Assembly (NCBI RefSeq): GCF_000004075.3
Contig: NC_026657.2
Location: 31,466,408-31,530,407 of the forward strand
DNA length: 64,000 nucleotides
Origin: Cucumis sativus
Taxonomy: Eukaryota; Streptophyta; Magnoliopsida; Cucurbitales; Cucurbitaceae
Direction: 5' to 3'
How positions within the stretch are numbered: position 1 is the stretch's first letter; each line of letters begins with the position of its first letter. The notes under the pieces were generated by a model, which did no database searches, had not been told where the DNA came from, and saw only the letters and a program-made list of their open reading frames with translations. Below, piece after piece: positions 36,799-50,169 of the stretch. The position numbers and the translations under genes were made by a program.

Positions 36799-39466
36799 CT
36801 AAAAGAGCCAAGTTGAACTAAGCTCTGATTTTGATCCCTCCAACCAAGTTTGATGGATATGTAACCAAACAAACTCACCGGCAGCATTTGAATCCTGAAT
36901 TCCAAAAGCTCAGAATCTCAGTGAAACACAACAAGAAAATCGACAAAATCACCCTTTGCAATCTAATATTTCTTACCTTTGAACTTAGTATGACAGTTGT
37001 CCTGCAGCATAGTTGCTCCTTGCCTATAGAACGTTGACAAGTCAGACAACGGTGGCAGGTAAATGAAAAGGCATAAGAAACATATGCACACAAGTTTATA
37101 ACAGACACAATCAGCGGACCATAAACTCAATGCTTTTACTATTTATGCCATGAATTCACTCAGAATATTTGATATTCTAGAAACTTTTAATAGCAAACAT
37201 TATTATTATTATAGTTAGGCGTTGTTCTGTGAGACTAATAGACGTATGTGTAAGATGAAGAAACATTAGTGCTTTCAACATTTTGAAGAAACAGAGTACA
37301 TTGCAGTTAAAATCCCCTACTGCTGAGCATGTTAAGAATGATGTATTATCACATTCATGTTAAAGTCAATGGACCGATTGAATGATCTAAAGAGGTGAAA
37401 AAGATCAGATAGTGGAGAAAAAGATCAGAGAGGTTAGAAGAAAAGCAGTCGAACCAGATAATTCCCACTTGTCAAACTTCACGAGCCATGAGTCCGGACT
37501 GATCTTTGTAGGCAGTACTCGATCAACCCAAACACGGTACTGTTTTCCTTGAGAATCTCCATATTGCTTTTGTATTGAACTCAAGCTGTCTGCAAGAGAT
37601 TGCTCGAGACCAGACGGATGAATGAAAACACCAGATGGATTCTGACAGAAACAAAAAGAGGATAAAAGTAATCAGATGAGAGTTTAGATCTAGGTCGAAC
37701 TATACACAATCCAAGTTGAGAAGTTAGTGGGCACAGTAGGTTATCATACAGAACGAGTTCTATATACATATCAAACAATAAAAGACAACAAGATCATACA
37801 AAATTCTACTCTCCTAGCACATGAGGATGTAAACGTTGACAAAAAAAATCATAATACGATTCAAAGATGTAATAAGTTTTATTCATGCAAAAAATTGAAT
37901 AGAATTATGCGAATCAGTAATCACTGCCAGAAAAAAAAACGATAAGTAGCTAGGATTTAATATGGTCTTAATTGCTAAATATATTGAATTGAATGAGCAT
38001 GTACAAAGTAACTGCAACGGTTTCCGTTTCCCTCTAGAATGTATCACTTCTAAATCTAGATATGCAAACCACGGTCCTCAATGAGAAATTAGAGAGTGAA
38101 GAGATAGACATACAAAGGATTTTTTCAAATGATCCAAGCAAGATTCCTCAACTTCTGCACGCCTCCATTTCTCGTAAAATAAGTAAAACTTCACAACTTC
38201 ATAGCCAATGCTTTTAGTTTCCAGTTTAGAGTCCAAGAAGTCCTTGACATCTCTAAGGGAAATATTGGGACCAAGGTTAAAATGGCCAATAGCTTGTATA
38301 ATGCCAGCTGCACACCTCTCTGAAGCATGAATAATCTTGCTGTTGTTCTTTGCATTTTCAGCATGCCATTGCAACAATTCCTCTTGAGCATTGCTAACCT
38401 ACATAATGCAAAATAATTCATAGACAAAATAAGGAAATGGGATTATCTTTGATAATAACAAATTGTAACGCTGATGAATTACCATGACACCAAATACGTC
38501 TGGAATGCTAAATAGCTCAGCATCATTTCCTGAGTCACCACAAACAAGTGTGCTATTTGGTAGTTTCCCAATGCTCTTGAATTTTTTGTGCAGGTAAGCT
38601 AGAGCTTGTCCTTTTCCAGCACCTTGTGGTAAGATATCCAGATCTATCCCTCCACTGTAGATTATTTTTACATCCAACTGATAAAAAGCACACAAAAAAA
38701 AGCTGCATGTTAAACTTCTTACCTAACCTCATGGTTGGCACACTAAATGGTAGGTGCAGTTACACGTGTCAGTCAATAGATCAAACATTGTGCATACAAC
38801 GACCTTACCCCGCGTTTCTCCAGTGACTCAGAAAGGGCCTTTGTTACAGCCTGAGCCTTGTCTTTCTGAGTATAGAAGCTAACCTTATGTGGCCGTTGCT
38901 CTGATTCTGCCTACAAGAACCCAAAATATACAATCTTTTACATGACTCACACCTTAATGCAATGAATATCTGGCCAACATAGTTAATATCCTTTGTTCAA
39001 CCTCAAAAGTATAAACAGTACCTGTGGAGTAAGTTCGGAAAACTTGCTTGCTTCCTCGACGACTATGTTCTTATCCCATTTCTGATTTAGAACTTCAACC
39101 CACCCCACATCTGGTTCCATTGAGAGACCATACGTTATCTCGGTTCCTACAGACATTATGGTAATGTCAGGAGTTAACATAGGTTTCTCTTTCCTCAGCT
39201 CTTTGTACAGTGTAGGGGATCTGCCGGTTGAGAAAACAAGGAGAGAATTGTGACGATAATTGGCTTCCCACAATGTATTAAACCTCAACAGAGAAAAATT
39301 CTCAGAATCATGATGATCGACCTTCAATGAAAGCATATAACAAATTATATTGCTGTCAGAAGGAAGTGGAGTCATACAATAATAAACAAAATATTAAAGA
39401 GCTAACCATGGTGTGATCAAGGTCTGAAACTATCATGAGATGTGCTGAAGCGCTAAGCCTCTCCAT
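36799..39466 (-). CDS. SPP: Sucrose-phosphate phosphatase
   Basis: Cytosolic enzyme that hydrolyses sucrose-6F-phosphate to sucrose and phosphate, the irreversible last step of sucrose synthesis. Eight exons in coding order: 39407-39466, 39022-39321, 38809-38910, 38483-38677, 38114-38398, 37455-37641, 36977-37023 and 36799-36894, giving 423 residues, the normal plant length. HAD motif I is SDLDHTM with D15 and D17 (nucleophile and acid/base); motif II is FSTGRS (50-55); the conserved Lys is in GAGKGQ (176); motif IV is GDSGND (201-206). The C-terminal SPP_C domain starts around residue 250 and includes [25 protein letters not shown] and [13 protein letters not shown]. All catalytic residues are present. 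A leader intron is likely (donor at 40953-40954), placing transcription start near 41.0 kb. Confidence 0.96.
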
Positions 39467-42400
39467 GATTGCAATATAAACCCAACCCTTTGTTGTGTGT
39501 CAATCTAAGATCCAACCCAAAAGGTCAATCAAGTTTTAAGAGCAGGGTTCTGATTAAAGAAGAAAAATATACCCATGTTCAACTCAGTAGATATGAGAGA
39601 GCCATCAAAGTTCTACTCAGATGAATAAACAATTTATAACTTCACATTGTGCATTTGCATGCGCATTCAGAAGCTGTCAACTTCTTTCTGTTATAAGTAT
39701 AAAATTTCTAACATTTTCCATGACCATAAAACGTGTAGACTAGTGTTTTCCTTATTCCTTTCAAATAAAAAAGGGGATAGCAGAAAAGCATTTCCCGAGG
39801 GAAGGAGATAACAGAAAAGCACTCTAATTGGCCAAAAGAATGTTTTATACTATTGAGACATAGCCAGAAGGATAAAAGGTTCTGAACACCAAATAAAAGG
39901 ATTTTTCTTTCTCATTGAAGATACCGTTGTTCTTTGCCAGCCTGAGGGTGAAACTGGAAGTTTCTAAAAAAGTGAAGCTGAAAAATCTTCTCATATTTTT
40001 GAAGCAATGCTCCATCATTTTAATGAAAAAACTGGGTTTACTACTTTGAGAACAGTCAAAAGCCTATTAAAAAGGTTATGCAGAATTGAACAAAATCTTT
40101 TCCCCATTTCTTTTCTTCTCTTACACACCTCCTCATTTGAACTGAACATCCCCAAAGGTTATGCAGAATCCAAGCAGCCTTTAAACTTCAGTCTTTAAGA
40201 TTCAATCCCAAAACAGAAAAACTTCACATAGCATTTACTTCATCAACCAATTCTTAATCTATCATCTAGTACCCTAAAAAAGAAGTAAAAAAGATAACAA
40301 CTGAAACAAAGCTACATGATCGATTCTATGCGACTCCGAAAAAAAAAAAAAACATCGGAACGATTGGTACAATTCCAAACAGTGTAAATCACTAGAGTTC
40401 TAATGGCCAAAGAGACCATACGCATTTTATATTTAGTTTAAACGTACAAAATTTTGTAGAAGAAATAACTTTATGAAAAATTAATTTTATGAACAACTGG
40501 GGCATTTGCATTCACTATCATTCTCCGTTCAGTCCCCATGAGTTAAGTATAAAATCTCAAATTGAAAAATAGAAACTGTTTGCAAAAATCCAACCAACCC
40601 AGATGAACAACAGCATCAATTAAAACAATCAAAAGAATATTCGCAATAATGAAATTTCTAATCCATTCCCCAATAATAGAAAACTCGATGCAGATCATCC
40701 CATGCAAAAAAAACTAAAAACCAGAACAAAATCAAAATAACATAGTTCAGTCACTCCACCCAAAAATGAGCAAAACCCACCAAGAACTGACGCTGAAACA
40801 TCAAGAAAACGGCATGATCAAATAAAAAAATCACCGAATTGAAACAAAAAAAAAAACTAGAAACTGGGTATGATTTGTAACGATGTAGATAGATGAGAGA
40901 GCAGTGGGTTTCGATTAAAAGATCGTTTGGAAATGCAGAAACCGAAAATAATACCTGAGAAATTAGGAGGTGACGAATTAGAGGAATAAGTGGAGAAGAG
41001 TGATGATAAGAACTGGATCCAAATTCGTTGGCGCTTCTTTTGTGATGGCGAAAGGAATATACTCACTGAATTTTTTTTTAAAGAAATTTGAAAAAAATAA
41101 ATTCGAATGTCGAAATCAAAAACAACAACAACAATAAATCGGTTTTGGAAGTTGGAAACTTGAAAGGAGTTGAATGATGTTGGAGTTAATGGATGCTAAG
41201 CCAGTGGGATTTCCTAACCATACAATCAAATTGTTGCCTAACCCTAGAAGAGTGATCACAAGACTTTATCACACCCATTGCTATTAATCTTATAGTTGGA
41301 GGGTCGAGTTACGAGTTTAAGGATACAAAATTTAACGGTTTAAAGTTTGAGAGTATAGCTAAAACTTATACTATATTTGAAAAATGGTTTATTATTAAAA
41401 AAAAATATTACAAACTTGATGGTGAATTACTTATGTAATTAAACATATATGTGACTTATATTACTTCAATTCTTCTAATGTACGTAATGTTACGTAAACT
41501 TTTCTTTTAGTCTAAAAGACAAATTTCGTGGAATTCTTTTATCATCAAATTGTGACAACATGATCAAATTAGGTCGGAAAGATATATCACATCACATGAT
41601 CAAAGGTTAGGATTTAAATAAGATTAATTACCTAACTATCCTAATATTTTATGTATTTTAGACATTCCACTTAAGAGACTTGTCACCTAACATATCTCAT
41701 AGTATAACATTTTTATAGTTTGATTTAAGAATTGTCTAATTATAATTATAATTTTATATTTTGTTTGCTATATTTGAGTTTTTCTTGTTAATATAAATAT
41801 TTTTAAATAGTTTTAAATTTTTTCTATCATCAAAATTCCTTTTTTTTTAATCTTTATTTTCTTTTACGATTACCGTTCAAAAACAAAATGTTAAATACAT
41901 TCAAATATTAAAATAATTTAAAATCAATTTGTTTTCTTTGGATTTCAAGTCATATAATTTAAAATTATTCATTAAACATTTTCCTATAATAACAATCGGT
42001 AGCTGTATAATGGTTAATATATTTATATAATTATGTGTTAGTTAAGTTATACTTATTTTAACGGTTATTAAAATTTTTAAGTCTATATAGAGTATGAAAA
42101 TATTTTTGCAATTTCAATACAAAATAGCCTAAAAAATTAGGTAAGATTTGGCATCATTGCACGTGACAAGCAAGAAAGAAAGCAACTTTGGTTTGGGGTA
42201 AGAAATAGAAAATCTAAAATATAAGGCTGTTTTGAGTATAGTTTTTATTTGCTTAGTATAGTTTTTATTTGGTTTTAAAATTTCAAAATGTTACGTTATT
42301 AGATGAACATTTTAAAATAAATTAAAATATTTACAAAAGAGAATATAGTAAAATTTTAAATTCTATCAACGTAAATGTAGATATACTTCTATTGTTTATT

Positions 42401-43283
42401 AATGTTATTGATAAAAACATATGAGTGTTTATAATTGATAAAGTATAAAATTTTGCTATATTTTGTTAATTTGCACATTTAGACCATTCAACTTAATTTG
42501 AATTTAGTTTCCATTTAGTCATTTTATAATTTTACAAAATTTACTTAGGAGTAGTTTTGAATTTTATTTAATACTTACTTCATATTAAAACTCTTCTTTT
42601 TTTTTCTCATCATTTGGCTGCTTCTTCCGTTTCTTTTCTCTTTACATAAACGGGCTATCTAACCCATTACTCTGAGGCACCTCATCGAGGATGGAGAAAA
42701 ATATTATCTTCAAAATCATCTTTTGAGATCAAAGACTATCCAACGGAGAAAGACAAAGCTGCAATAACATGAACAACTTTGTTTAGTTGAATATGATGTT
42801 ATAACTCCAAACAAAAAATTTAAAGATTTGAATTATTAAAAAAACCCTACAAAAACATGTTGTTGATTGTTCTATTAATACATCGTTTATCATGAATATA
42901 TTTTTGTTTCAATTTTGTTTATTGTTTACTTGCATCTAACTCTTGAAAGGTGGTTAATTTGGTTGGCAATTGCATCTCACCTTATTGAGGAGAAGAATGC
43001 AATTGATCATATCAACATGGAACCGAAGCATTTGAGAATTATCTTTTTTCTTCTTCTAGACTCATGTGTTTAGAACTAGGTTGCTCGGTGTATATTTAAT
43101 TATGTTGTTAATTTTTCTGAGTTATTTTGGTCATCTTATCTCTGCCAGGGTGAAAGACGTGAAAATTATTGTTTCTCTAATTGAGTTTTAACCTTTGTTT
43201 TTCGGTGTATTGTTACTGTTTATTTTTGTTTTTTCGATAATAAAAAAAAATTATGACATAAATCTACCACTACCAATTTTATC

Positions 43284-43306
43284 AAAAAAAAAAAAAAAAA
43301 AAAAAA
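43284..43306. repeat. 23-base A homopolymer
   Basis: A pure A run, then G, then eight more A. The 700 bp to its left are less AT-rich than the rest of this region and contain short open frames, so a retroposed sequence with its poly(A) tail is possible but not shown. Confidence 0.85.
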
Positions 43307-44002
43307 GAAAAAAAAGCTACAAAATGATTTATATGCGATAACAATTTTATTTAGAAAGGGATTTATGAAATTATAATTTACAGGTGAATTTTTTATATTT
43401 GGAAAGTAATTTAAAATTTAGAAAATTGTGATTTATATATGATAATTTTTATCTTGAAAATAGTTATATAATTTATGAAATTATGATTTGTATGTGATTT
43501 TTTAAAATTTAGAAACTAACAAACATTTTTTTTATATCTATAAGAATTTTTCTTAAAATTTTAAAAAAAATTATCATGTGATTATTTTTATTCAGAGAGT
43601 AATTTAAAATGAAGAAAATAAGGATTTATATGCTATAATTTTTTTTTGTATGATTAAGAAAATAGATTTAAATTTTTTAAAAACAATAAATAAAGAAAAA
43701 CAGTAAAACTTAGGGTAATTCCAACTCTATGATCCAAATACAGTAATCTAATTATTAGTAATACTAATCACATCCCACCAACTCCCATCTAATCTGATTA
43801 ATTATCAGTAAGTATGAGAGTAACAACATGCTCTGATCTCTTTTGACGTGCTCGTCAGCGATTTCAAGAACCCATTTCATCCTCAGATTTTGGAGTATTT
43901 GGAAGAACAATGAGGAAATTCTGCCACACATATTACATTAGAAGAAGTGAACAAATAGGAAATTCCTCAGCCATTAACTGGGGGTGAGGAAAATGGATTA
44001 CA

Positions 44003-44236
44003 ATGCCACCCACTAGCCAATTGATTGTAGTTTCAACTTTCCATTGCCCCACACAACAATCAATTTTCAATTTCATGCAATTTACTCGAAGCTTTGATTT
44101 GAGTTACAAACCATTTCCATTTTTGGTTCTGCCATTAAAGAAGAGCCAATTGGACGCCCATTTTGTCTCATCTTCAAAAGGAATCATGGGTTGGAATCAC
44201 AACCCTCCTTCTGGTTTATCTCGCTTTGCAGTTTGA
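44003..44236 (+). promoter_or_regulatory. 77-codon upstream ORF before CRTISO
   Basis: ATG 44003 to TGA 44236, ending 59 bases before the CRTISO start and in a different frame. A shorter 7-codon ORF (MDYNATH) begins at 43993 and overlaps it. The peptide matches nothing I know. It matters only if the transcript starts upstream of 44003. Confidence 0.35.
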
Positions 44237-44295
44237 AGGGAAAAGTCAGCTCTACTACTGAATTCCTCTCCATAATTTGAAGCTGAAGGATAAAA

Positions 44296-47200
44296 ATGGT
44301 TGTTCTCCGCTCACTTTCGATTTCAGGGTTGGAGTTCAATTCTCCATCTGCTGTTTACAATTCCCATTTTTCCACTGGTTATAAACTCAGTGACTTGGAT
44401 TTGGGATGTAAAACTTCTGTGTTGTCTCATCTGGGTAACGCCCAAATTGTAGATAGAAACAATCCCAGAAGCCAAAAGCCCAAATTAATCTCCAATAAGA
44501 TTTACAGAAAGCTATATGTGACAGATTCCGCGTCCAATCGCAAGAATTTGGGGTTTTTCAAAACTCTACAATCGCGGAATATGAAACCCAGAAGTTTAGG
44601 AGCTAAATTTGTGGATACAGGGTGTTCTGGGGCGAATTTGAGGACTGAAAAGTTCATTGTGCAGTCAAAATCGGCATTGGGTGTTGATGAAATTGTGGAG
44701 ATAGATGAAGCGGCAGGAGGAGGCGAGGAGAAAAGCCTATATGATGCTATTGTTATTGGGTCAGGTATTGGGGGTTTGGTTGCTTCTACTCAATTAGCAG
44801 TGAAAGGAGCCAAAGTTTTGGTCTTAGAGAAGTATGTGATTCCTGGTGGGAGCTCTGGGTATTACCAGAAAGATGGGTATACTTTTGATGTTGGGTCTTC
44901 TGTAATGTTTGGTTTCAGTGATAAGGTCAGTTTTTGGAATGGAATTTAGAAGCTATCCCTGCTACCCCTTTGTTAGTCTTTATTAGTTCATGAACTATTG
45001 TTGTTAATTAGCATTTGGGGGGGGGGGGGGGGGGGGGGGGGGTGGTGGTGGTGGTTCAAAAGATGACCCAATTGAGATGCCAAGCATGCTATGATTTAAT
45101 TTTAGTTTGTTCACAAAGTGAGAGATCCATATGGTTGATGTTCCTTGGATTGTAGTTTTGTATTGGTCTACCCTTTTGTTTTACCGTGATGATAAGGCTT
45201 ATTGCATTGCAATCCAACTTTCATCTTTCTGTCACACCTTTTTGGTTTTTCTTGATTTTATAGGGATTTTCCTTTGTGTCTCTTTGGATATTTCATATAT
45301 CAATGAAATTGCTTCTTAAAGAAACAAAAATTATGTTTAGGCCAATAGATTGTCAAGTATACGCTAGAGGGCAAAATCCTGTGACAAAACTAGTCACCTC
45401 AATCCTTAATTCCTGGACAGAATAGTGAATGTTAGAAGTAGATTTTAAAGCTTACTTGCCTGGGAGGGAGCAGTGTACTTGTGTAAAGAGCCATGTAAGG
45501 ACTCCAATTAATGTGAACTTCAGCGACAATGGAAGCATACAAGTGAGTAAGGTTAACTTCAGTTCCTTAGCTTTAAGTGGAGGACGAGGCAAGTAGCAGA
45601 GAAAAAGTATATGCAAACATGGGTTAGATTAAAAACTCTCTGGTGTGTATGTATCTCTACAAAAAAATCATTGCACAGATCTGAAGAGTGATTTTCTGTG
45701 TTCTGAGAACTGGACTTCTTTAACAATGATTATATCTTGCGAACCTCATTCCATCTAGTTGTTAGGTTGCTTCACTTTGTTTTTTTGATGTCAGAGCTGC
45801 GTTCTGCTGTCTGTTAATGCAACTTCAATCTTTCATTCATGAGTTATTGCACATTGCTGTAGTTTTGTGTTCATTTTGAGTCATTTGGTTGGTAGTCTTC
45901 TTAGGTCTTTATTCAGCGAATATGGTGGGCAGGGAAATCTAAATTTAATTACACAAGCTTTGTCAGCCGTTGGTTGTGAGATGCAAGTGATACCTGATCC
46001 AACCACTGTTCATTTCCATCTACCAACTAACCTTTCAGTACGGATTCACAGAGAATACAATGAGTTTATTGAAGAACTTGTCAGCAATTTTCCCCATGAA
46101 AAAGAAGGAATCCTCAAATTTTACGGGGATTGTTGGAAGGTTAGTTTTCCATTGAGATAACTATCTCCGCGACCATTGAATCACATGATGAGCTTGTTTG
46201 CATGTGTAGATATTCAATGCTTTAAACTCATTGGAATTAAAATCACTGGAGGAGCCAATATATCTTTTCGGTCAGTTCTTTCAGAAGCCTCTTGAATGCC
46301 TGACACTTGGTAATGATGTTTTTATTTATTTACTAATTTTTAATAATTGCAATCGGAGTTAAATTTTTGTAGGTTGAAATAACCAGTAAAGAATATAATG
46401 GAATCATTAATTAGATTTTTGCTGCATTCATACTACTCCCATCGGCCCCCACCCACATGATAACCCATCTAAGAAGAAATGCGCTGCTGCTTATTTGCTA
46501 AGCAGTCAATTTTCTTTCAATGTCTTGGCTGCATTCTACTGCACGGCATAGAAATCACAATTACTTTTCATTCTTATCACCTATGCTCATTCATTAACTT
46601 ACATGTGAAATTTTTAAATATATTTGCATTGCAGCATATTACTTGCCTCAAAATGCTGGAGATTTGGCTCGGAAATACATTAAGGATCCCCGTCTGTTGT
46701 CATTTATTGATGCAGAGGTGAGCTCAGAGAATTGATTAAGAATATTTATTAGTTTGTTATTGTTTATTTAGAAATTATAGGGTTTTCTTTTCCTACTCCA
46801 TATATTTCTCCAGACACTAATTTATATGCGGTGGTTTTCAGTGCTTTATTGTTAGCACAGTGAATGCTTTGCAAACACCAATGATAAATGCAGCCATGGT
46901 AAGACTTGATGAATTGTGGTCAATCTTTTACCTAGTTCTTCAATTTGTCTGGATTCACTGAATGCTGTGCTTCAGGTTTTATGTGACAGACATTTTGGTG
47001 GGATAAACTACCCTATTGGTGGTGTTGGTGGAATTGCAAAGTCCTTGGCAAAGGGTCTGGTTGATCATGGAAGCTCAATAATGTACAAAGCAAATGTGAC
47101 AAAGATAATAACTGAAAATGGCAAAGCTGTGAGGATTTATTTTCAGCATATTACTATTCAAACAAGGGATTGAGATTTCCTGTGACATTAGAAAATATTA

Positions 47201-49616
47201 TTGTTGTCTTAACTAGTTGGGTTATGCTTGACTTAGTTATATGTGTAGATTTGTGTTTATTGAGTCCACTTTTATTATTTACTTTGTTTATATTGTAGGT
47301 AGGCGTGAAGCTGTCTGATGGAAGGGAGTTCTTTGCTAAAACTATTGTATCGAATGCTACTAGATGGGATACCTTTGGTTAGTTCTTCTCAAGTTCTGTA
47401 GCAGAATTTTTACTATATTGCTTGGCTGATTGTTTCATCCTTCTCTCACGTCCTTACCAGATTCTAGTAATTACTGAATATGTAAGAGCTTTGTTTTGTT
47501 TAAGGAAAGCTGTTGAAAGGAGTAGACCTTCCCAAGGAAGAGGAGAACTTTCAGAAACTTTATGTTAAGGCCCCATCTTTCCTTTCAATTCATATGGGAG
47601 TGAAAGCGGAGGTTTTACCGCCGGATACAGATTGTCACCATTTTGTGCTTGAGGTAGTGGATGCTTTTGCTAGTTGTAATTTTCAACAATTTCAGTTAAT
47701 TTCTCATGGAATTTCTGTGGAACCGATTGTTTCCTTCTTTATTGTTGTTATTATTAGAGTGATTGGAGAAGGTTAGAGGAGCCATATGGAAGCATCTTTC
47801 TGAGCATCCCAACCGTTCTTGATCCATCATTAGCTCCAGATGGACGTCATATTCTTCACATTTTTACTACTTCTTCCATGGAGGATTGGGAGGTGAGTTT
47901 AATTTTCTTAATAAGTTTATTTTTTAAAGAAAACTTTTAGTAATGAAGTTTCAGTGTCGCACTCTAATGATTTTTGTGTGTAACGCATCCCAACTAGTAT
48001 GCGGAGTCCCCTCCCCAAAGCCTGTTTGGGAAACAATAAGAATTTTAAGCTATTAAAATTTTCAACCTGACTACATGAGGGCTTGAATCTAGAACCTGGA
48101 GGAAACTCTTGTGCATGACATTGGACACCCAAATCATGGCAAATCGTACCACCAGGGCATTCCTTGATTTTTAGTAATAGTCTTTGATTTCATCTCCCAT
48201 CTCCCTGTTTTTCACCCTCCACATGATTAGTTGTTTCTTCCTACACCAGGGGCTCTCCAGGGAAGAATACGAAGCAAAGAAGGCGCTGATAGCAGACGAA
48301 ATTATTACTAGACTTGAGAAGAAGCTATTTCCAGGGCTAAAATCATCTATTGATTTTATGGAGGTATCAATTAGGTTCTAATTTTCTACTAAACAATCTT
48401 GCTGATTTTTAAAAGCATCAATGAATGGGGAACGTTTGCCTCCTAAAGCTGAACCATTCCTTACAGAATAGCATGATGCATTTGTAAAAATCCGAATTAA
48501 TTGTTGAAGAAGTTTGTCACAACATGAATGATAATAATTAAGACAGTGAGTTATATTATACAGTAGCCATGTGAACTTTGTTGGAGTATACTATTCCTTC
48601 TGATTATGTTTCATAAAAGGACCTAGACATTTGTCTTTCCATATGCAGGGCACCAAATCTCATCGGTCTAATTTTTTATTTTATTTTTCTTGATCAATGA
48701 GGCTGTATTTTTCTTATCTTTTAATTATGCCCACCTTGGTACTTGCATGTGATGTTGAAAGTTGTGGAATTGGAATGTACACTTCAAGTTGAATATCGTG
48801 AAAATATTACTTTTCTTCCGTTAGAAGCCTTACTCATGATCATCCGGTTAAAGTTGATTGTGACTTCTTGTAACATTCATACGCACATTACTAGATTGCA
48901 TTAACTTGAGGCCATAGAGTAACTCTTAATGATATGTTGGTTGAAAATTTTCTGAAATGATGACAGGTTGGGACGCCGAGGACACACAGGCGATTCCTAG
49001 CCCGTAATAATGGTACCTATGGACCAATGCCACGAGGAACTCCTAAGGGATTGCTTGGAATGCCATTTAATACAACTGTGAGTTGATTGAATGCTAACCT
49101 CTCGTCCATGTTCTTTATTTATATCCAACTGAAGGGCCACCAATTATGACCTGCAGAGTATAGATGGGCTGTATTGTGTCGGTGATAGTTGCTTTCCTGG
49201 TCAAGGAGTAATCGCTGTAGCCTTTTCAGGAGTGATGTGCGCGCACCGAGTAGCTGCAGATATTGGTGAGCTATAGACCGTGTTTTAATTTTCCAGATTC
49301 TTGGTGATTATTTATCAACACAGGTAGTCTATCGCAACAATTTTAGCTCAATCAATACAAAGAGATGTAGTTCTGGCATACTTTAAGATCTGAACTTCTT
49401 CGTTGGTTGTCATCCTGGAAATGAATTGCTTGTTTAATGGACCGCACAACACATTGCTTCAAGTTCTAACTTGTCAACGTCATGTGGTTCTTCTTTGTTA
49501 GGCTAGACTTTCACTGCCTCCTGATTCCTTCTACTTTGACAGGGCTCGAAAAGAAGTCCCCCATTTTGGATGCGGCCCTTCTTCGGCTACTCGGTTGGTT
49601 GAGGACCTTGGCTTGA
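44296..49616 (+). CDS. CRTISO: Carotenoid isomerase (prolycopene isomerase), chloroplast
   Basis: Converts prolycopene (tetra-cis-lycopene) to all-trans-lycopene in plastids. Thirteen exons: 44296-44925, 45933-46139, 46210-46309, 46635-46717, 46842-46898, 46976-47128, 47299-47377, 47505-47653, 47758-47892, 48250-48363, 48967-49077, 49157-49265 and 49543-49616. All are in phase, 666 residues. The FAD-binding GSGIGG is at 155-160 ([17 protein letters not shown]), followed by the [14 protein letters not shown] strand. Family blocks include [50 protein letters not shown] and the second FAD segment [13 protein letters not shown] (611-623), ending LLGWLRTLA. The 147 residues before the FAD fold serve as plastid transit region and are longer than in Arabidopsis CRTISO (about 595 aa in all). 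TGA 12-10 bases upstream in frame fixes the start as the first ATG. Confidence 0.97.
45017..45042. repeat. 26-base G homopolymer in CRTISO intron 1
   Basis: Twenty-six consecutive G, followed by about five TGG units. It lies about 90 bases past the intron 1 donor, on the transcribed (sense) strand. Such a run can form G-quadruplexes in the pre-mRNA. Its exact length is liable to sequencing error. Confidence 0.85.
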
Positions 49617-50169
49617 ATTTTGATGTGAGAATGCACCATGTTTTTCGCACCGTAATAGTTTTCAAGGGTCAGCCGTGTAAAAGCTGCTGCAATAGTTTTT
49701 TAGAGATGGAGCACTAGTAGGCAGGCTCATATTCATACATTTACAGTAACCAATTTGTCGTTGAATAAAACAGGTGTACCAAAAAAGCACATTTGAACTG
49801 AATGTCTCTCTTATAAAAAGAAGAAAAAAGAAAAGTTCTCCCAACATTCTATGATCATGGATTGGAACTAAACTCTACTGTTTCAGGCTACTATATTTAG
49901 ATGTTCAACTGTTCTAGCTAGATGCTGAAGTGGAAAACACCTCCGTGAGCAAGCCATATGGACGAAAATATGTCTGTTTTGCCTTTGATGTGATCATCCA
50001 TTGCAGCAGGTAAGTTTCCTTTTTCTCTTTGGAGTACACAGTACCAAGAAAGTTTCCAAAATGGGGATTCTTACTATATGGTTAGACCTTGCATCTCAAA
50101 TTCAAGCTCAAATAAGCCAATGCTCTGATTGTTCTTGTAGCAAATTATCCTCTGAGAAAATCTTTTGTA
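49617..50169. other. Shared 3' region of convergent CRTISO and ABCG22
   Basis: Only 553 bp separate the two stop codons, so both 3' untranslated regions must fit or overlap here. No further gene is seen. Confidence 0.75.

Larger units (their letters stand above)
39467..44295. other. Divergent region between SPP and CRTISO
   Basis: To about 41060 this is SPP leader, with an inferred intron ending just before the start codon. From 41.1 to 43.8 kb it is AT-rich and gene-free, with a 23-A run at 43284-43306. From about 43.8 kb it is CRTISO promoter and leader. Confidence 0.6.

Noticed and set aside
42590..43310. Possible retroposed sequence ending in the 23-A run
   Set aside because: No recognisable parent gene, no clear target-site duplication and only short frames. 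Kept as a homopolymer.
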